From positions 1-64,000 of the IMG/VR virus record IMGVR_UViG_3300032313_001281: a stretch of 64,000 nucleotides of DNA; one strand, given 5' to 3'. Below, piece by piece: positions 1-9,530 of the stretch. How positions within the stretch are numbered: the first letter of the stretch is position 1; every line of letters starts with the position of its first letter. The DNA is from a virus. The notes below the pieces were generated by a model. The model searched no databases, was not told where the DNA came from, and saw nothing but the letters and a program-made list of their open reading frames with translations. Both the position numbers and the translations under genes were made by a program.

Positions 1-166
1 AGAAATATTAGGCATGCCTGAATTTTACAAACCTACAATAAGCCACATTGTTGACCTTGAACAGAAACAACAATGGATCTCCAAAGACGATCATCATCCC
101 AATCAAGTCAGTCATGATGAATGGGCCAGCGAGTTGCTTAAATTTTACAATACCTTGTACAAATGA
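1..166 (+). CDS. C-terminus of an SGNH-hydrolase-like protein (partial, 5' end outside window)
   Basis: An open frame enters from the left edge and ends at the TGA at 164-166, giving the last 54 residues of a protein. The tail contains a DDHHPNQVSHDEWA block. This resembles the Asp-x-x-His block near the C-terminus of SGNH/GDSL-type hydrolases, and five more SGNH-like proteins lie in this window. The stop overlaps the start of the next gene as ATGA, so the two are probably translationally coupled. The family call rests on one short motif; the substrate is unknown. Confidence 0.5.
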   Translation, partial: EILGMPEFYKPTISHIVDLEQKQQWISKDDHHPNQVSHDEWASELLKFYNTLYK

Positions 167-1629
167 AGCATCAGTATACCCTGGGACTCAGTGCTGGATT
201 TCATGACGCGGCTGCCACGCTCATACGCAACGACGGTGAAATTGTATTTGCCGGTCACAGCGAACGATATTCAAAAAAGAAGAACGACGCTAATCTTTGT
301 CCAGAACTCATGACAGAATTCTGTGAATACGACATAGATACCATTGCTTACTATGAACGTCCTTGGTTGAAACAAGCCCGCAATTTGGTGTCAGGGCAAG
401 GCATAGACTGGAACAATGTTACTGTCCGACAAGTGTTACGAAATCAATTGGGTTCCTGGTTACAACAGCCGCCCAGACACATCAACACTTACAGTCATCA
501 CCTGTGCCACGCAGCCGCAGGATTTCAAACCAGTTCCTATGAGCGTGCCACTTGTGTGGTCGTAGATGCCATTGGCGAGTTTGACACTGTCTCAATATGG
601 GGAGCAAAATATGATGGATCAGGTTGTGCAACATATAAGAAGCTTTGGAGCCAAACTTATCCCAGAAGCATTGGGCTCTTTTATAGTGCAATTACTCAGC
701 GCATTGGCCTACACCCGTTAGACGAAGAATACATTACCATGGGCATGGCCGCTTGGGGTGAACCTCGGTATGTGGAAGAACTACGTCCCCTGCTCAGTGA
801 AAATCTACACATAGGTATAGATCCAGAATTCCTGTCAGGAGCAAGCAATGAAGATATTGCTGCTAGTGCGCAGATTTTAACAGAACAACTGATATATAAC
901 ATAATACGTTACGCCCGAGAGTTCGGATGGAGTTCTAATCTAGTCTACCAGGGCGGCGTGGCTTTGAACTGTCTTGCTAATAGAAAACTTGGTGAATTTT
1001 TTGAAAACATTTGGATCATGCCTTGCCCTGGCGATGCTGGCAATAGCCTTGGTGCTGCCGCATTGGCCCATGGAAGACGTCTACGCTGGACAGATGCGTA
1101 CCTTGGCCACGAAATCTCAGGAAAATATCCTGTTGATGCCCTCGTTGATAGTTTACTCCGTGATAGAATCTGCGGTGTCGCTAGTGGTCGAGCCGAGTTT
1201 GGACCCAGGGCCCTGGGAAACAGAAGTTTGCTCGCAGACCCAAGAGGACCAGATATAAAGGATCGTGTGAATGAAATCAAACGTCGTCAAAAGTTTAGAC
1301 CGTTTGCGCCGGTTGTTCTAGCAGAGCATGTGGCGGAATTTTTTGATATGCCCAGCGGTTTCGGTAGTAGTCCTTATATGCAGGCAGTTGCACATTGCCG
1401 CAGTCCTGACCTATACCCTGCTATCTGTCATGTGGATGGTACTAGTCGAGTACAGACTGTGGCACGCGACGGCTCGGGCATTAGGCGGCTCTTAGAGGCC
1501 TGGTATGCTCGCACTGGATGTCCTTTACTACTCAACACTAGTCTCAACATTAGGGGCGAGCCTATGGTCAACGATCGTGCCGACGCCGATCGTTTTGAGC
1601 AACTATACCGTGTTAAAGTTTGTTCTTGA
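163..1629 (+). CDS. Carbamoyltransferase, NodU/CmcH/TobZ family
   Basis: Members of this family transfer a carbamoyl group from carbamoyl phosphate, through carbamoyl-adenylate, to a hydroxyl of a sugar or small molecule. The 488-residue protein starts with the expected SAGFHDAAATL block and has the metal-site motif HHLCHAAAG at residues 112-120. It has QGGVALNC at 263-270 and the C-terminal EFGPRALGNRSLLADP block at 345-360, followed by LLLNTSLN. It is slightly shorter than typical members but has both domains. It is one of only three complete plus-strand genes and converges on a minus-strand SGNH gene with a 17-base tail overlap. The amidinotransferase, aminotransferase and epimerase nearby suggest an aminosugar or cyclitol acceptor, which is inference. 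Confidence 0.9.
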   Translation: MKHQYTLGLSAGFHDAAATLIRNDGEIVFAGHSERYSKKKNDANLCPELMTEFCEYDIDTIAYYERPWLKQARNLVSGQGIDWNNVTVRQVLRNQLGSWLQQPPRHINTYSHHLCHAAAGFQTSSYERATCVVVDAIGEFDTVSIWGAKYDGSGCATYKKLWSQTYPRSIGLFYSAITQRIGLHPLDEEYITMGMAAWGEPRYVEELRPLLSENLHIGIDPEFLSGASNEDIAASAQILTEQLIYNIIRYAREFGWSSNLVYQGGVALNCLANRKLGEFFENIWIMPCPGDAGNSLGAAALAHGRRLRWTDAYLGHEISGKYPVDALVDSLLRDRICGVASGRAEFGPRALGNRSLLADPRGPDIKDRVNEIKRRQKFRPFAPVVLAEHVAEFFDMPSGFGSSPYMQAVAHCRSPDLYPAICHVDGTSRVQTVARDGSGIRRLLEAWYARTGCPLLLNTSLNIRGEPMVNDRADADRFEQLYRVKVCS

Positions 1630-2311
1630 TATTGGTCACAACTAATTCGGCAAATCTTTGGTGAGTATCTAGGAAGTAATGCCCCCATTCGGTTTTCTTG
1701 CACTGGTTACGATTAGCCCAGTCATAGAACGGTTGGTCTACGGCCCAGGTTACATAATCAGGACATTCAATAGGATAAAAACTGTCAATGTTAATTACTG
1801 GAATTGAGCGATGTTGAGCCAGGCTGTTTAATCCCAATATGTTTTTTAATTTGTTTAATTTGCTGGTAACCGGATTAATTTGATAACGAACCCACTGCTC
1901 ACGATAGGCCTGATAGTCCGAATTCATTGAAATTTGTCCGCCTGAGTTTTGCCCAGACAGTGCATACTTACTGTCAACAAGAGGATAAAAAGTATGATGC
2001 CCCTGAGATAGTGGTAACCATTGATGATCAAGATCGTGCCATATTTCCGTACGATCAATACCTGTCCAACAAGCAATTACAATATCGTCTTGGGTCAATT
2101 GATCCAACTGTTCGTTGAAGATTCTAAACATTGCATCATTACTACCACCGGGTATGGCATAATTCAGTGGCCGGTAACCCAACTGTTGAGCTATCAATAC
2201 TGGATAACTATTTTGCCAACCAAAGTTTATTGGATCATCAATGGCAAAAGACGGATCCTTATACATTTCGTCACCGGCGGCATGACTACATCCAAGTATT
2301 AATGCCTTCAT
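1613..2311 (-). CDS. SGNH/GDSL-hydrolase-like protein
   Basis: The N-terminus KALILGCSHAAGDE matches SGNH block I, with Ser in GCSHAAG. A second block, NYAIPGGSNDAMFR at about residues 51-64, matches the Gly/Asn block. The tail has a D-x-H (FLDTHQRFAE) that would supply the catalytic Asp and His. These proteins usually remove or transfer acyl groups on glycans. It shares this architecture with genes at 26627, 35859, 38515 and 57033, so it belongs to a phage paralog family. Its start overlaps the end of the amidinotransferase gene by 4 bases. Substrate unknown. Confidence 0.6.
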   Translation of the reverse strand: MKALILGCSHAAGDEMYKDPSFAIDDPINFGWQNSYPVLIAQQLGYRPLNYAIPGGSNDAMFRIFNEQLDQLTQDDIVIACWTGIDRTEIWHDLDHQWLPLSQGHHTFYPLVDSKYALSGQNSGGQISMNSDYQAYREQWVRYQINPVTSKLNKLKNILGLNSLAQHRSIPVINIDSFYPIECPDYVTWAVDQPFYDWANRNQCKKTEWGHYFLDTHQRFAELVVTNIKNKL

Positions 2312-3327
2312 AGGTAGCTTTCCAACCCGCCTCTACGTCTGAGATCCTGTGTGCAACAACTTATACCACCGTCCCAGAAATAGCTGTGCCGTAGTTCGCT
2401 GATAATGGGATTAATTTTGTGGCGGTTGCAAAAATCAAAAACGTCTCGATTGTAGGCGCTGAATATAACATTTTCTTCATCTAAAACTAAACAGTTGACA
2501 TCAAACACAGTTTCGGCTACAAAGCCTGTCCATTTGTTTAGATAGGTGTTTACAAATTGAGTGAACTCTGGAGTAGGCGTCTGTCCCTGCACATACCAGG
2601 CACCTGGATTTGATTCGTATTTAAATTTGCCCACTTCCATGGCGGCCCAGATCGAACTATCCCAAATCTTTAATACTTCCCAACCCGGAAAGTCTCGGGC
2701 TAAATCAAGGTGCATGTCGTGTTTGCTGGAAAGAATTACCCCGGGTTTGAGAATAGCAAAAACAGCATCACCGTGCCCATCTGTGACAGCTTCGTGAATT
2801 CTATATTCGGGCCCTAAACAATTTTCCACTATCCATGCTGTTTGATCTGGACGTAGGAAATCACTATTGTCAAAGAACACATCACGACCCACGCGAACGA
2901 TACAACTGGCTGATGCACCATTCAGTATACAGTCTGGATCCCAGCGACTTGTGTGAGGGTTTACAACTTGACTTTGATAATCATTGCAAATCTCATCCAG
3001 TTCAGACATGTTCAATACTCTTAACAGTTTTTGACCCAGACTGATCTGCCAATCTCTTGGAGTCAATGGAGGCAGTGGTGCACCACCACCTTCAGTTTGG
3101 AACCACACAAATTGATCCTTGTTGGGCAAATTGGGTCTGCGTACTCGGGCACCATACTGTTCTATGGTGCGTTGAAGATTGTCTAAATCTTCTTCAGTTT
3201 CGGCCAGGATCTGTTGCAATTGATTGCGTACTTGGGCATCGTCTATAAAATCAAAGTAGTCGGGACTGTAGGCACGACCCACTATGACTTCTTCAAGTGG
3301 TTGCCAGCTGGTGTAGGAGTTTATCAT
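2308..3327 (-). CDS. Glycine/inosamine-type amidinotransferase
   Basis: These enzymes move the amidino group of arginine onto a primary amine, giving a guanidino compound and ornithine. The N-terminus has WQPLEEVIVGR, typical of the family. The catalytic His-Asp region is at GHGDAVFAILKPG (residues 184-196). The active-site Cys is in GGISCCTQDLRRRG (320-333), where either Cys324 or Cys325 could be the nucleophile. The length of 339 residues is close to StrB-type inosamine-phosphate amidinotransferases. The aminotransferase and carbamoyltransferase nearby fit a streptomycin-like tailoring chemistry, but the acceptor cannot be read from sequence. The 5' end overlaps the upstream gene by 35 bases. 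Confidence 0.88.
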   Translation of the reverse strand: MINSYTSWQPLEEVIVGRAYSPDYFDFIDDAQVRNQLQQILAETEEDLDNLQRTIEQYGARVRRPNLPNKDQFVWFQTEGGGAPLPPLTPRDWQISLGQKLLRVLNMSELDEICNDYQSQVVNPHTSRWDPDCILNGASASCIVRVGRDVFFDNSDFLRPDQTAWIVENCLGPEYRIHEAVTDGHGDAVFAILKPGVILSSKHDMHLDLARDFPGWEVLKIWDSSIWAAMEVGKFKYESNPGAWYVQGQTPTPEFTQFVNTYLNKWTGFVAETVFDVNCLVLDEENVIFSAYNRDVFDFCNRHKINPIISELRHSYFWDGGISCCTQDLRRRGGLESYL

Positions 3328-4483
3328 ATAAGGTATTTAATCTAGACCTTTTTGAGGATAGAAAATGTTGTTGGTTGTACAGCACATCGTCGAGGCATGA
3401 TTTGAACCAAGAATCTGGATCCTGGGCACAAATCTGTTGCATGGAATTCAATATCTTTTGCCAACGGCGGGTGTTGTCAGTTTCAAGATCGTAACTGTTG
3501 TCAATCGCATGATCAAATGTGCGATATCCCAGATCTCTCAGGGCCTGTAAACTTCCAGGAGCACCAACAATCACAAAAGGTTGTCCGTGCTTGATGGGTT
3601 TGAATGTTTTTTCAGTTAGAAAAGCCCCGCCAGATTGGTCGGGATCAAAGTGTGTTTCAATCACAATGTGGCAATAACTCTGTGTGTAATGAGTCGGCAC
3701 ATGCAGGTGATGATCGTTGTGCTGATCTGCTGTGAGTGTGTCGCAGGTATACGGACCTTGATTTACAAATTCTTCTACAGTATTGCGCAGTTCTAAAACG
3801 TCAATTTCTATGGGATTGTCTGCGGGATCGTTGCCCGCAGTGACGTTGGTGTTGTAGCTCCACTGACTAAGTTCCAAGATGCCGGCACGCTGTAAGTCAG
3901 CCATGACTGTGGCACGCCACCATTTGTGTGTGCGATTCAGTATGGTAAATCGCCAGGGCCTGGGATCAACATGAGTGTCACATGCAGGAATATTTTGATT
4001 GCGGTGCCAATACAGCAATTCATGATCGGGAAACCAGGCAAAGTTTTGTATGTGATCAGCACTAGTATTTCCACTGACAAATTGATAACAATTGGTATCT
4101 CGTCCGTGGTCTTGGCACAACTGATCCAGTCGTTGTTTTATACGCAAGGGATTGTCACCTTCATGATAGTAGAACAACACACGGAGCCCACGCTCAAATA
4201 CCTCAGCTGGTATCAGAGCAATGTAGTCAATGTCAAAATCAAAGAATCCCAGGCCAATGGTATAGAAATTTTCAGATCCGGTGCAATTTTTTACTGTGTG
4301 TATGTGGTGCGGAAAGCTGTGTGTGGCACAGTGTTCATGCAGTTCGCAGGGCACAGTGTAAGGCCAATGATAACAAAACTGCCGCCACTCAGTGGTATAA
4401 GGTTGTGCGGGCCACTCAGCCAAGGCCGGATAGGCCTTGCTTCTCAACACAGCATCAGCGGCAAAATTAAACTCGTAGGCCAT
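3293..4483 (-). CDS. Glycosyltransferase-like protein of the TEKTFK family
   Basis: Of 396 residues, only the C-terminal third is recognisable: FLTEKTFKPIKHGQPFV, then GSLQALRDLGYRTF and DNSYDLETDNTRR. The TEK motif followed by a Gly-rich stretch is reminiscent of GT10 fucosyltransferases and exostosin-like GT-B enzymes, where this segment binds the nucleotide sugar. The same segment recurs in the next gene (4467-5558) and at 34759-35868, so these are paralogs. The N-terminal two thirds are rich in aromatic residues and His and lack recognised motifs. Function is inferred from family resemblance and from the sugar-enzyme context. Confidence 0.5.
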   Translation of the reverse strand: MAYEFNFAADAVLRSKAYPALAEWPAQPYTTEWRQFCYHWPYTVPCELHEHCATHSFPHHIHTVKNCTGSENFYTIGLGFFDFDIDYIALIPAEVFERGLRVLFYYHEGDNPLRIKQRLDQLCQDHGRDTNCYQFVSGNTSADHIQNFAWFPDHELLYWHRNQNIPACDTHVDPRPWRFTILNRTHKWWRATVMADLQRAGILELSQWSYNTNVTAGNDPADNPIEIDVLELRNTVEEFVNQGPYTCDTLTADQHNDHHLHVPTHYTQSYCHIVIETHFDPDQSGGAFLTEKTFKPIKHGQPFVIVGAPGSLQALRDLGYRTFDHAIDNSYDLETDNTRRWQKILNSMQQICAQDPDSWFKSCLDDVLYNQQHFLSSKRSRLNTLYDKLLHQLATT

Positions 4484-5558
4484 TTAACATGTTGGTCAAT
4501 TCACGCCAAAGCACCTCAGCAAATCCACCACGATAGAAATGATTGTAGTTGTGTTCAACTCGAGGCAAGCAGGCCCGATGTATCTGTTGTCGCTCGCGTA
4601 CCGAAAGATTATTAAGGTCTTTTAATAACTGTACCACACGCTCTACACGACGTATGTCATCAGTTTCTTCATCATAGCTTTCGTCCAAGATACCAGCAAA
4701 GGTTTGGAATCCATATTCACGCATGTAGGCCAAACTACCAGCAGGCGCCACCAACACAAACGGCATTTCAAGAGCAATGGCCTTGAATGTTTTTTCTGTG
4801 ATGTGTGTTCTGCGACCAAAATACACTGTTTCGGTGGACACATACACCAGGCTGTCCTGGGCTTCGGCAAAGTTCCCCAACCAGCAACTGGTCATTTGTT
4901 GTGTTTCTTCGCCGGCAAATAATCTGGGCAACTGGGCCTGATCAAATACCTGGGTAATGTCCTGGTATACATTGTTGTACTTTTGTGCTATACTAGTAAT
5001 ATCTATGTTTTCAACTGGACATATTCTAGGTGCGGTGATATGGTTATTTTGCAAGCCATGTTTGAACACATGGTAAAGAAACAATACACGATGATCTCTT
5101 TTACCGGCCACAATACGATTTGGGCTTACAAATGTTCTTGTAGGTGTTCTATCTTGAGCACGAGGAATTAAAAATGTCTTATCATATCCACGGAACCAAT
5201 CCAGGCAGGCCCAGCCATGGTAAAAATAATAATGGCTGGCCCAGTTATAGCGGTCGCATAGTTGTTGAACCATTTCTCCACGTTCACTTACTACAACATG
5301 TCCTGTAGGATTATCTGAAATATCAAGATTCCTTCTTACTACATCACGGAACAACGGATCATATAAGTCGGCATCTACCGGTTCTTGATCGTGAAAAAAC
5401 ACATAACTGGTTTCTATGACATTGTCGCGGCCTAGATTAAATAAATGCTCTGGACCAGTGTGCCCGGGTGGATCACAAAAAAACATTCTAGTTCCAGGAC
5501 AATGTCGTCCCAACCAAGGCCAAAATGTATGGTTGTAAATCTCGTCTATTCTAATCAT
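4467..5558 (-). CDS. Glycosyltransferase-like protein of the TEKTFK family (paralog)
   Basis: This 363-residue protein has HITEKTFKAIALEMPFVLV, GSLAYMREYGFQTF and DESYDEETDDIRR near its C-terminus, matching the genes at 3293 and 34759. Those motifs resemble the donor-binding part of GT10-like glycosyltransferases. The start codon is at 5556-5558 and shares the palindrome CATG with the start codon of the plus-strand gene at 5557. There is therefore no intergenic promoter space between the two, and each promoter must lie inside the other gene. Acceptor and donor unknown. Confidence 0.5.
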   Translation of the reverse strand: MIRIDEIYNHTFWPWLGRHCPGTRMFFCDPPGHTGPEHLFNLGRDNVIETSYVFFHDQEPVDADLYDPLFRDVVRRNLDISDNPTGHVVVSERGEMVQQLCDRYNWASHYYFYHGWACLDWFRGYDKTFLIPRAQDRTPTRTFVSPNRIVAGKRDHRVLFLYHVFKHGLQNNHITAPRICPVENIDITSIAQKYNNVYQDITQVFDQAQLPRLFAGEETQQMTSCWLGNFAEAQDSLVYVSTETVYFGRRTHITEKTFKAIALEMPFVLVAPAGSLAYMREYGFQTFAGILDESYDEETDDIRRVERVVQLLKDLNNLSVRERQQIHRACLPRVEHNYNHFYRGGFAEVLWRELTNMLNGLRV

Positions 5559-7545
5559 GTTTGATATATTTTATTCCGGTACTAAACCTAATTTATTTGC
5601 TCACGAGCGTGAAGCTCGCGATATTGAACATGCACGAGAATTAAGCGGTACTAGATACTTCTGGTGGGTAAACTATTTAACTGACTACACGGGGTTTGAT
5701 TTTTTATGGGAACCAGTGCCTTGGCAAGCCAATCAGCGCCATGCATGGCCCAGCCAATGGCAAAAAGACGCTGGGACATATTTGGTTCCTAAGCAAGGCT
5801 ATATAGAAACTAATTATAGATTAGGTACAGAATTACAACGATTACCCCAGGAAACTAACTGGCAAGGAATAGGACTAATAGATATTAGTTGGCACCCAGA
5901 TCCGGCAGAGCCACCAATGGTATATCAATTTGGAACACAATGGCAAAAAACCGGAGGTCCGACGTATGTTGTTCCTGGAGGAGTTGATATAAAGTATGTT
6001 GATTGTCCTAGGGTATATAAAACCACTATAGATAATAATTGGGTAACTCCAGATTCGGTAGATACAACAACATTTGACTTTACTTGGCACCCCGACGATA
6101 CTGACCCGCCTTATATCTATCAATTTGGCACACAACATCAGCGCACCGGCGGCCCACAATACATTGTTCCAGGTGCAACAGATTTAAAGTATATTGATCA
6201 AATAAAAATTTCTACACGTCAAGTAGCTACAGCTATCTATGAAATTGATCACATGGACGGCAACGCTGGAAAAATACCTAACACTACAAAAACAGTTAGA
6301 TATTTTGACAATTACTTAGATACTCTGAAACGAATAGCAAAAAATTGCAACGAAGAGTTTATATGGATTTGCAGCAGTATCTGTGATTATAGTAATTTTG
6401 ATTTTACTTGGCATCCGGAACAATGGCAAGCAACGATGTTACATGCATTTGCCAGTTCCGGCGAAAAGTTTGGAGATACATTCTTTATGCATGTGCCTAC
6501 ATTTAAGTACCGTGCAGACCGTTGCCAATTACTTGATTGGTACGATATAAACTTTATAGGCCCGGGCGTACCACGCAGACCGTTGCCCGTTGTGCAACAC
6601 AATCATGATACACACGTAGAAGCAATAAAGACTATTGAGTGGTCCGGACCACTAGCAGTATTCAGCATGGACAGTCGGCTTGGCGAAATCCCAACAGTTC
6701 CGTTATGGCGCGAAAAGACCAAGACCATTGTGCCACTAAGTGCTGGCGCCAGTCAAGTCATTGTTCCCAAGTCAGCCGTGCCGTACATCAAGACACAAGC
6801 ATACGACTATCCTTATATAGATCGTACACAACGTCACTTACACAACGAGCAATTTCTGGACATTGTGTTTATTGACAATGGTGAACCCAACGCTGACAAT
6901 AACTGGAATACATTATTACAAGTCGCGGCACAAGGTAAGAATATGATCCATCGTAGTAGTGGAATCAACGGACGTGTGGCTGCTTATCAAGCAGCCGCAG
7001 AGTCAAGCACAACTCCGTGGTTCTTTGCGGTGTTTGCCAAGCTAAGAGTCAACAAAGATTTTAACTGGTCTTGGCAACCGGATAGACTACAAGAGCCTAA
7101 GCATTACATCTTTCATGCTTATAATCCTATTAACGGATTGGAATACGGACATCAGGCAATGATTGCTTATAATAAGAAGTTGGTGTTGGACAACCCAGGA
7201 ATAGGGTTGGACTTTACCTTGGATTCGGCTCATGAAGTAGTGCCTATATTAAGTGGCACAGCCGATTATGCTTGTACTCCCTGGATGGCCTGGCGCACGG
7301 CCTTCCGTGAATGTGTCAAACTGCGTGGGCAGACCGACGTGGAAAGTCAATATAGATTACGCAAGTGGCTTGAAATAATTCCTTTGGCCACACCCAATGC
7401 AGAATGGAGCCGCTGGGGTGCCGAAGATGCTGTGGAATACTATGAAAGTGTAGCCGGTAATTCGACAGAACTACGCAAGAGCTACGATTGGAGTTGGTTG
7501 GCTAGTTATGCACTGTTGAGACGCAATCTAATACCTGATCAATAA
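5557..7545 (+). CDS. Large WHPD-repeat protein, possibly glycosyltransferase-related
   Basis: The 662-residue protein carries five copies of an aromatic module with the pattern F-D-F-x-W-H-P-D/E. They lie at about residues 47-80, 108-149, 172-214, 280-319 and 501-540. Copies two and three continue with a near-identical YQFGTQ, TGGP and VPG stretch. Between copies four and five is a segment with VFIDNGEPNADNNW, GINGRVAAYQAAAE and TPWFFAVFAK, which looks like the nucleotide-sugar-binding half of a GT-A fold; that reading is tentative. No signal peptide is seen. No Shine-Dalgarno sequence precedes the ATG, which overlaps the divergent gene's start. Its 3' end overlaps the opposing aminotransferase gene by 44 bases. 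Specific function unknown. Confidence 0.8.
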   Translation: MFDIFYSGTKPNLFAHEREARDIEHARELSGTRYFWWVNYLTDYTGFDFLWEPVPWQANQRHAWPSQWQKDAGTYLVPKQGYIETNYRLGTELQRLPQETNWQGIGLIDISWHPDPAEPPMVYQFGTQWQKTGGPTYVVPGGVDIKYVDCPRVYKTTIDNNWVTPDSVDTTTFDFTWHPDDTDPPYIYQFGTQHQRTGGPQYIVPGATDLKYIDQIKISTRQVATAIYEIDHMDGNAGKIPNTTKTVRYFDNYLDTLKRIAKNCNEEFIWICSSICDYSNFDFTWHPEQWQATMLHAFASSGEKFGDTFFMHVPTFKYRADRCQLLDWYDINFIGPGVPRRPLPVVQHNHDTHVEAIKTIEWSGPLAVFSMDSRLGEIPTVPLWREKTKTIVPLSAGASQVIVPKSAVPYIKTQAYDYPYIDRTQRHLHNEQFLDIVFIDNGEPNADNNWNTLLQVAAQGKNMIHRSSGINGRVAAYQAAAESSTTPWFFAVFAKLRVNKDFNWSWQPDRLQEPKHYIFHAYNPINGLEYGHQAMIAYNKKLVLDNPGIGLDFTLDSAHEVVPILSGTADYACTPWMAWRTAFRECVKLRGQTDVESQYRLRKWLEIIPLATPNAEWSRWGAEDAVEYYESVAGNSTELRKSYDWSWLASYALLRRNLIPDQ

Positions 7546-8596
7546 TGTATTCAACTTCTAAATCAGTCAGTTCAGGATACAAGGGCAAGGTCAAGACTCT
7601 ACGTGCCATGGCCGATGCCGCACTCAGTACGTCGGGTCCTGGCAAATGCTGATAAGCTGGTAGCTCGTGCAAGGGTTCTTGGTAGTGTATCCGAGTCTCT
7701 ATGCCGTGCAGGGCCAGATTACGTTGCAGGATATCACGATTACTAACTTCAATCACAAACTTATGATAGGCATGATGTTGATGATTGCTTTCGTCAATAA
7801 AACTTCTTGCACCGGTGCCCTTGAGACGTTGCATCCAATAGGCACTGATCTTGGCTCTACGAGCCTGCCAGGCATCAATGTGACCTGCCTTGACCAACAT
7901 CTGTGCGCAATCAACCTCACTCATTCGGCTGTTTGATCCGGTGTCCATGTGTGTGGGTTTGCCGTTGTTGCGAGAACTACGGGCATATTCTAACAGGTTA
8001 ACATCATCGGTGACTATGGCACCACCGTTGCCGTAGTTGTTCAAATTCTTCATGGGATCAAAACTTATGGCCGCTGAATTGGCCACACGTCTACAGCCAT
8101 AGCTCAACCAGTGCTGGGCCGCATCTTCAATGATTACAGAGGCATTGTTGTTGAGCCACTCATGCTTGTTGAGTGCATGGCCATATAGGCCCACTGCTAC
8201 CATGGCCTGCACACTCATGTTACGATCTATCTTGCGCAGATCTAGTATACCATAGTAGTCGGTATCTACTATGACCACGTCCCAACCCACACGCATGAAA
8301 GCATTGATGGTAGCCGGATAAGTCATGGCCGGAACCAAGACTCGGGGAGGGCTGGGCCAAAACTTTTGGCTGGCATAGTATTCGGCGATGATTTCCAAAG
8401 CATGTGTGCCTGAATGGCAAGTGGCTGCATACTTGACACCGTTTTTCCGGGCCAACCAGCTTTCAAACTCAGCAGTATAGTTGCCGTCCATGAGTTGTCC
8501 TGACCGTAGAACTACATCGGTCACATCTAGGATTTCTGTGCGTAAGTTGTTATACTGTTTTTTGAGACCAGTAAACGGAATCGTTAAGCCATTCAT
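7502..8596 (-). CDS. DegT/DnrJ/EryC1/StrS family PLP-dependent sugar aminotransferase
   Basis: This enzyme type aminates keto-sugars or keto-cyclitols using pyridoxal phosphate. The 364-residue protein is full length. It shows the cofactor Asp in VIIEDAAQ (near residue 158), the Schiff-base Lys in SFDPMKNLNNYGNGGAI (Lys183), and CHSGTHAL near residues 60-67. It probably forms an operon with the epimerase gene at 8550, whose 3' end overlaps it by 47 bases. With the amidinotransferase it could supply an amino-sugar for guanidinylation. The product sugar cannot be predicted. Confidence 0.9.
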   Translation of the reverse strand: MNGLTIPFTGLKKQYNNLRTEILDVTDVVLRSGQLMDGNYTAEFESWLARKNGVKYAATCHSGTHALEIIAEYYASQKFWPSPPRVLVPAMTYPATINAFMRVGWDVVIVDTDYYGILDLRKIDRNMSVQAMVAVGLYGHALNKHEWLNNNASVIIEDAAQHWLSYGCRRVANSAAISFDPMKNLNNYGNGGAIVTDDVNLLEYARSSRNNGKPTHMDTGSNSRMSEVDCAQMLVKAGHIDAWQARRAKISAYWMQRLKGTGARSFIDESNHQHHAYHKFVIEVSNRDILQRNLALHGIETRIHYQEPLHELPAYQHLPGPDVLSAASAMARRVLTLPLYPELTDLEVEYIIDQVLDCVSTVHN

Positions 8597-9530
8597 AGTA
8601 GAGACTGAATCCTTGTTCTATGTTCATGCTGGGAGTATACCCAAAGTCTTTCTGGGCTGCTGAGATATTTAACTGACCTCGGCTAGGGAAAGCCGCATCT
8701 GGATCCAGGATCCGTATGGTGCCACGTTGTGCTAGATTTATTGCTGTCTGTGCGGCTTCCAACAAGGTCCTGCTACGGCCACGAGTGATATTGTAGGTTT
8801 TATTTTCAGCGTTGGGACTCTGTGCGGCGGCCACAATACCATCGGCAGTATCACCCACATAGGTAAAATCTAGTAGTTCATCGGCACCACGCACCTGTAT
8901 TTCTTGACCGCGCATGGCTCTAATTAAGAACTTGCTGATCACACGATCCTCCACATCCAAGGGTCCATATACCGCACTGGGCCGCACAATGGTGTGTGGC
9001 ATGCCGGCACGCACAGTGTAGTCTCGCACCAACCATTCACCGGCCAACTTCATGATGCCATACTGACCCAAGGGTCGGCATTCGTGTGATTCATCTATGC
9101 CGTCCTGCCCGGAGTCCTTGAAGTCACCGTAGATCATGCTGCTGCTGGCATACACAAATCTGCTCACTGAGTTGGCCACTGCGGCCTCTAGCAGATTCAG
9201 CAAGCCTTCGCTCATGACACGGCTGCCGGCTGGTGCGTTGGCATTGACCACCTTTTGTCGGGGAAAACTGGCCAGGTGTATGATGCAATCGGGCCGATGA
9301 TGTTGCACCAGCCAATCTATGCCCGTACGATCTGACATGTCTACACCGTAAATTCGATCTGTGCGGATCTTTTTACGGCGTTCTGAAACTAGATACTGTA
9401 TTTCTTCTGGAGCAACTATGCCATAAGTGCTCTGTGTATCGGTGATGACCACATCATGTCCTTGCGCTTCCAAACGCAACACCACATTGTGTCCGATAAA
9501 TCCCAGCCCGCCTGTGATTAAAAATTTCAT
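8550..9530 (-). CDS. NAD-dependent nucleotide-sugar epimerase/dehydratase (extended SDR)
   Basis: The N-terminal NAD site is TGGLGFIGHN. The catalytic triad is visible as Ser in YASSSMIYG and Tyr/Lys in QYGIMKLAG. The C-terminal domain has RPSAVYGP and DFTYVGDTADG, typical of UDP-glucose 4-epimerase-like enzymes. Length (326 residues) is normal. The upstream 79-residue gene overlaps its start by 4 bases. The exact nucleotide sugar is not determined by these motifs. Confidence 0.88.
   Translation of the reverse strand: MKFLITGGLGFIGHNVVLRLEAQGHDVVITDTQSTYGIVAPEEIQYLVSERRKKIRTDRIYGVDMSDRTGIDWLVQHHRPDCIIHLASFPRQKVVNANAPAGSRVMSEGLLNLLEAAVANSVSRFVYASSSMIYGDFKDSGQDGIDESHECRPLGQYGIMKLAGEWLVRDYTVRAGMPHTIVRPSAVYGPLDVEDRVISKFLIRAMRGQEIQVRGADELLDFTYVGDTADGIVAAAQSPNAENKTYNITRGRSRTLLEAAQTAINLAQRGTIRILDPDAAFPSRGQLNISAAQKDFGYTPSMNIEQGFSLYYEWLNDSVYWSQKTV

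Noticed and set aside
3926-4615. Long plus-strand frame inside two TEKTFK genes
   Set aside because: The minus-strand genes carry shared motifs with a third paralog; the plus frame has no motif or start signal.
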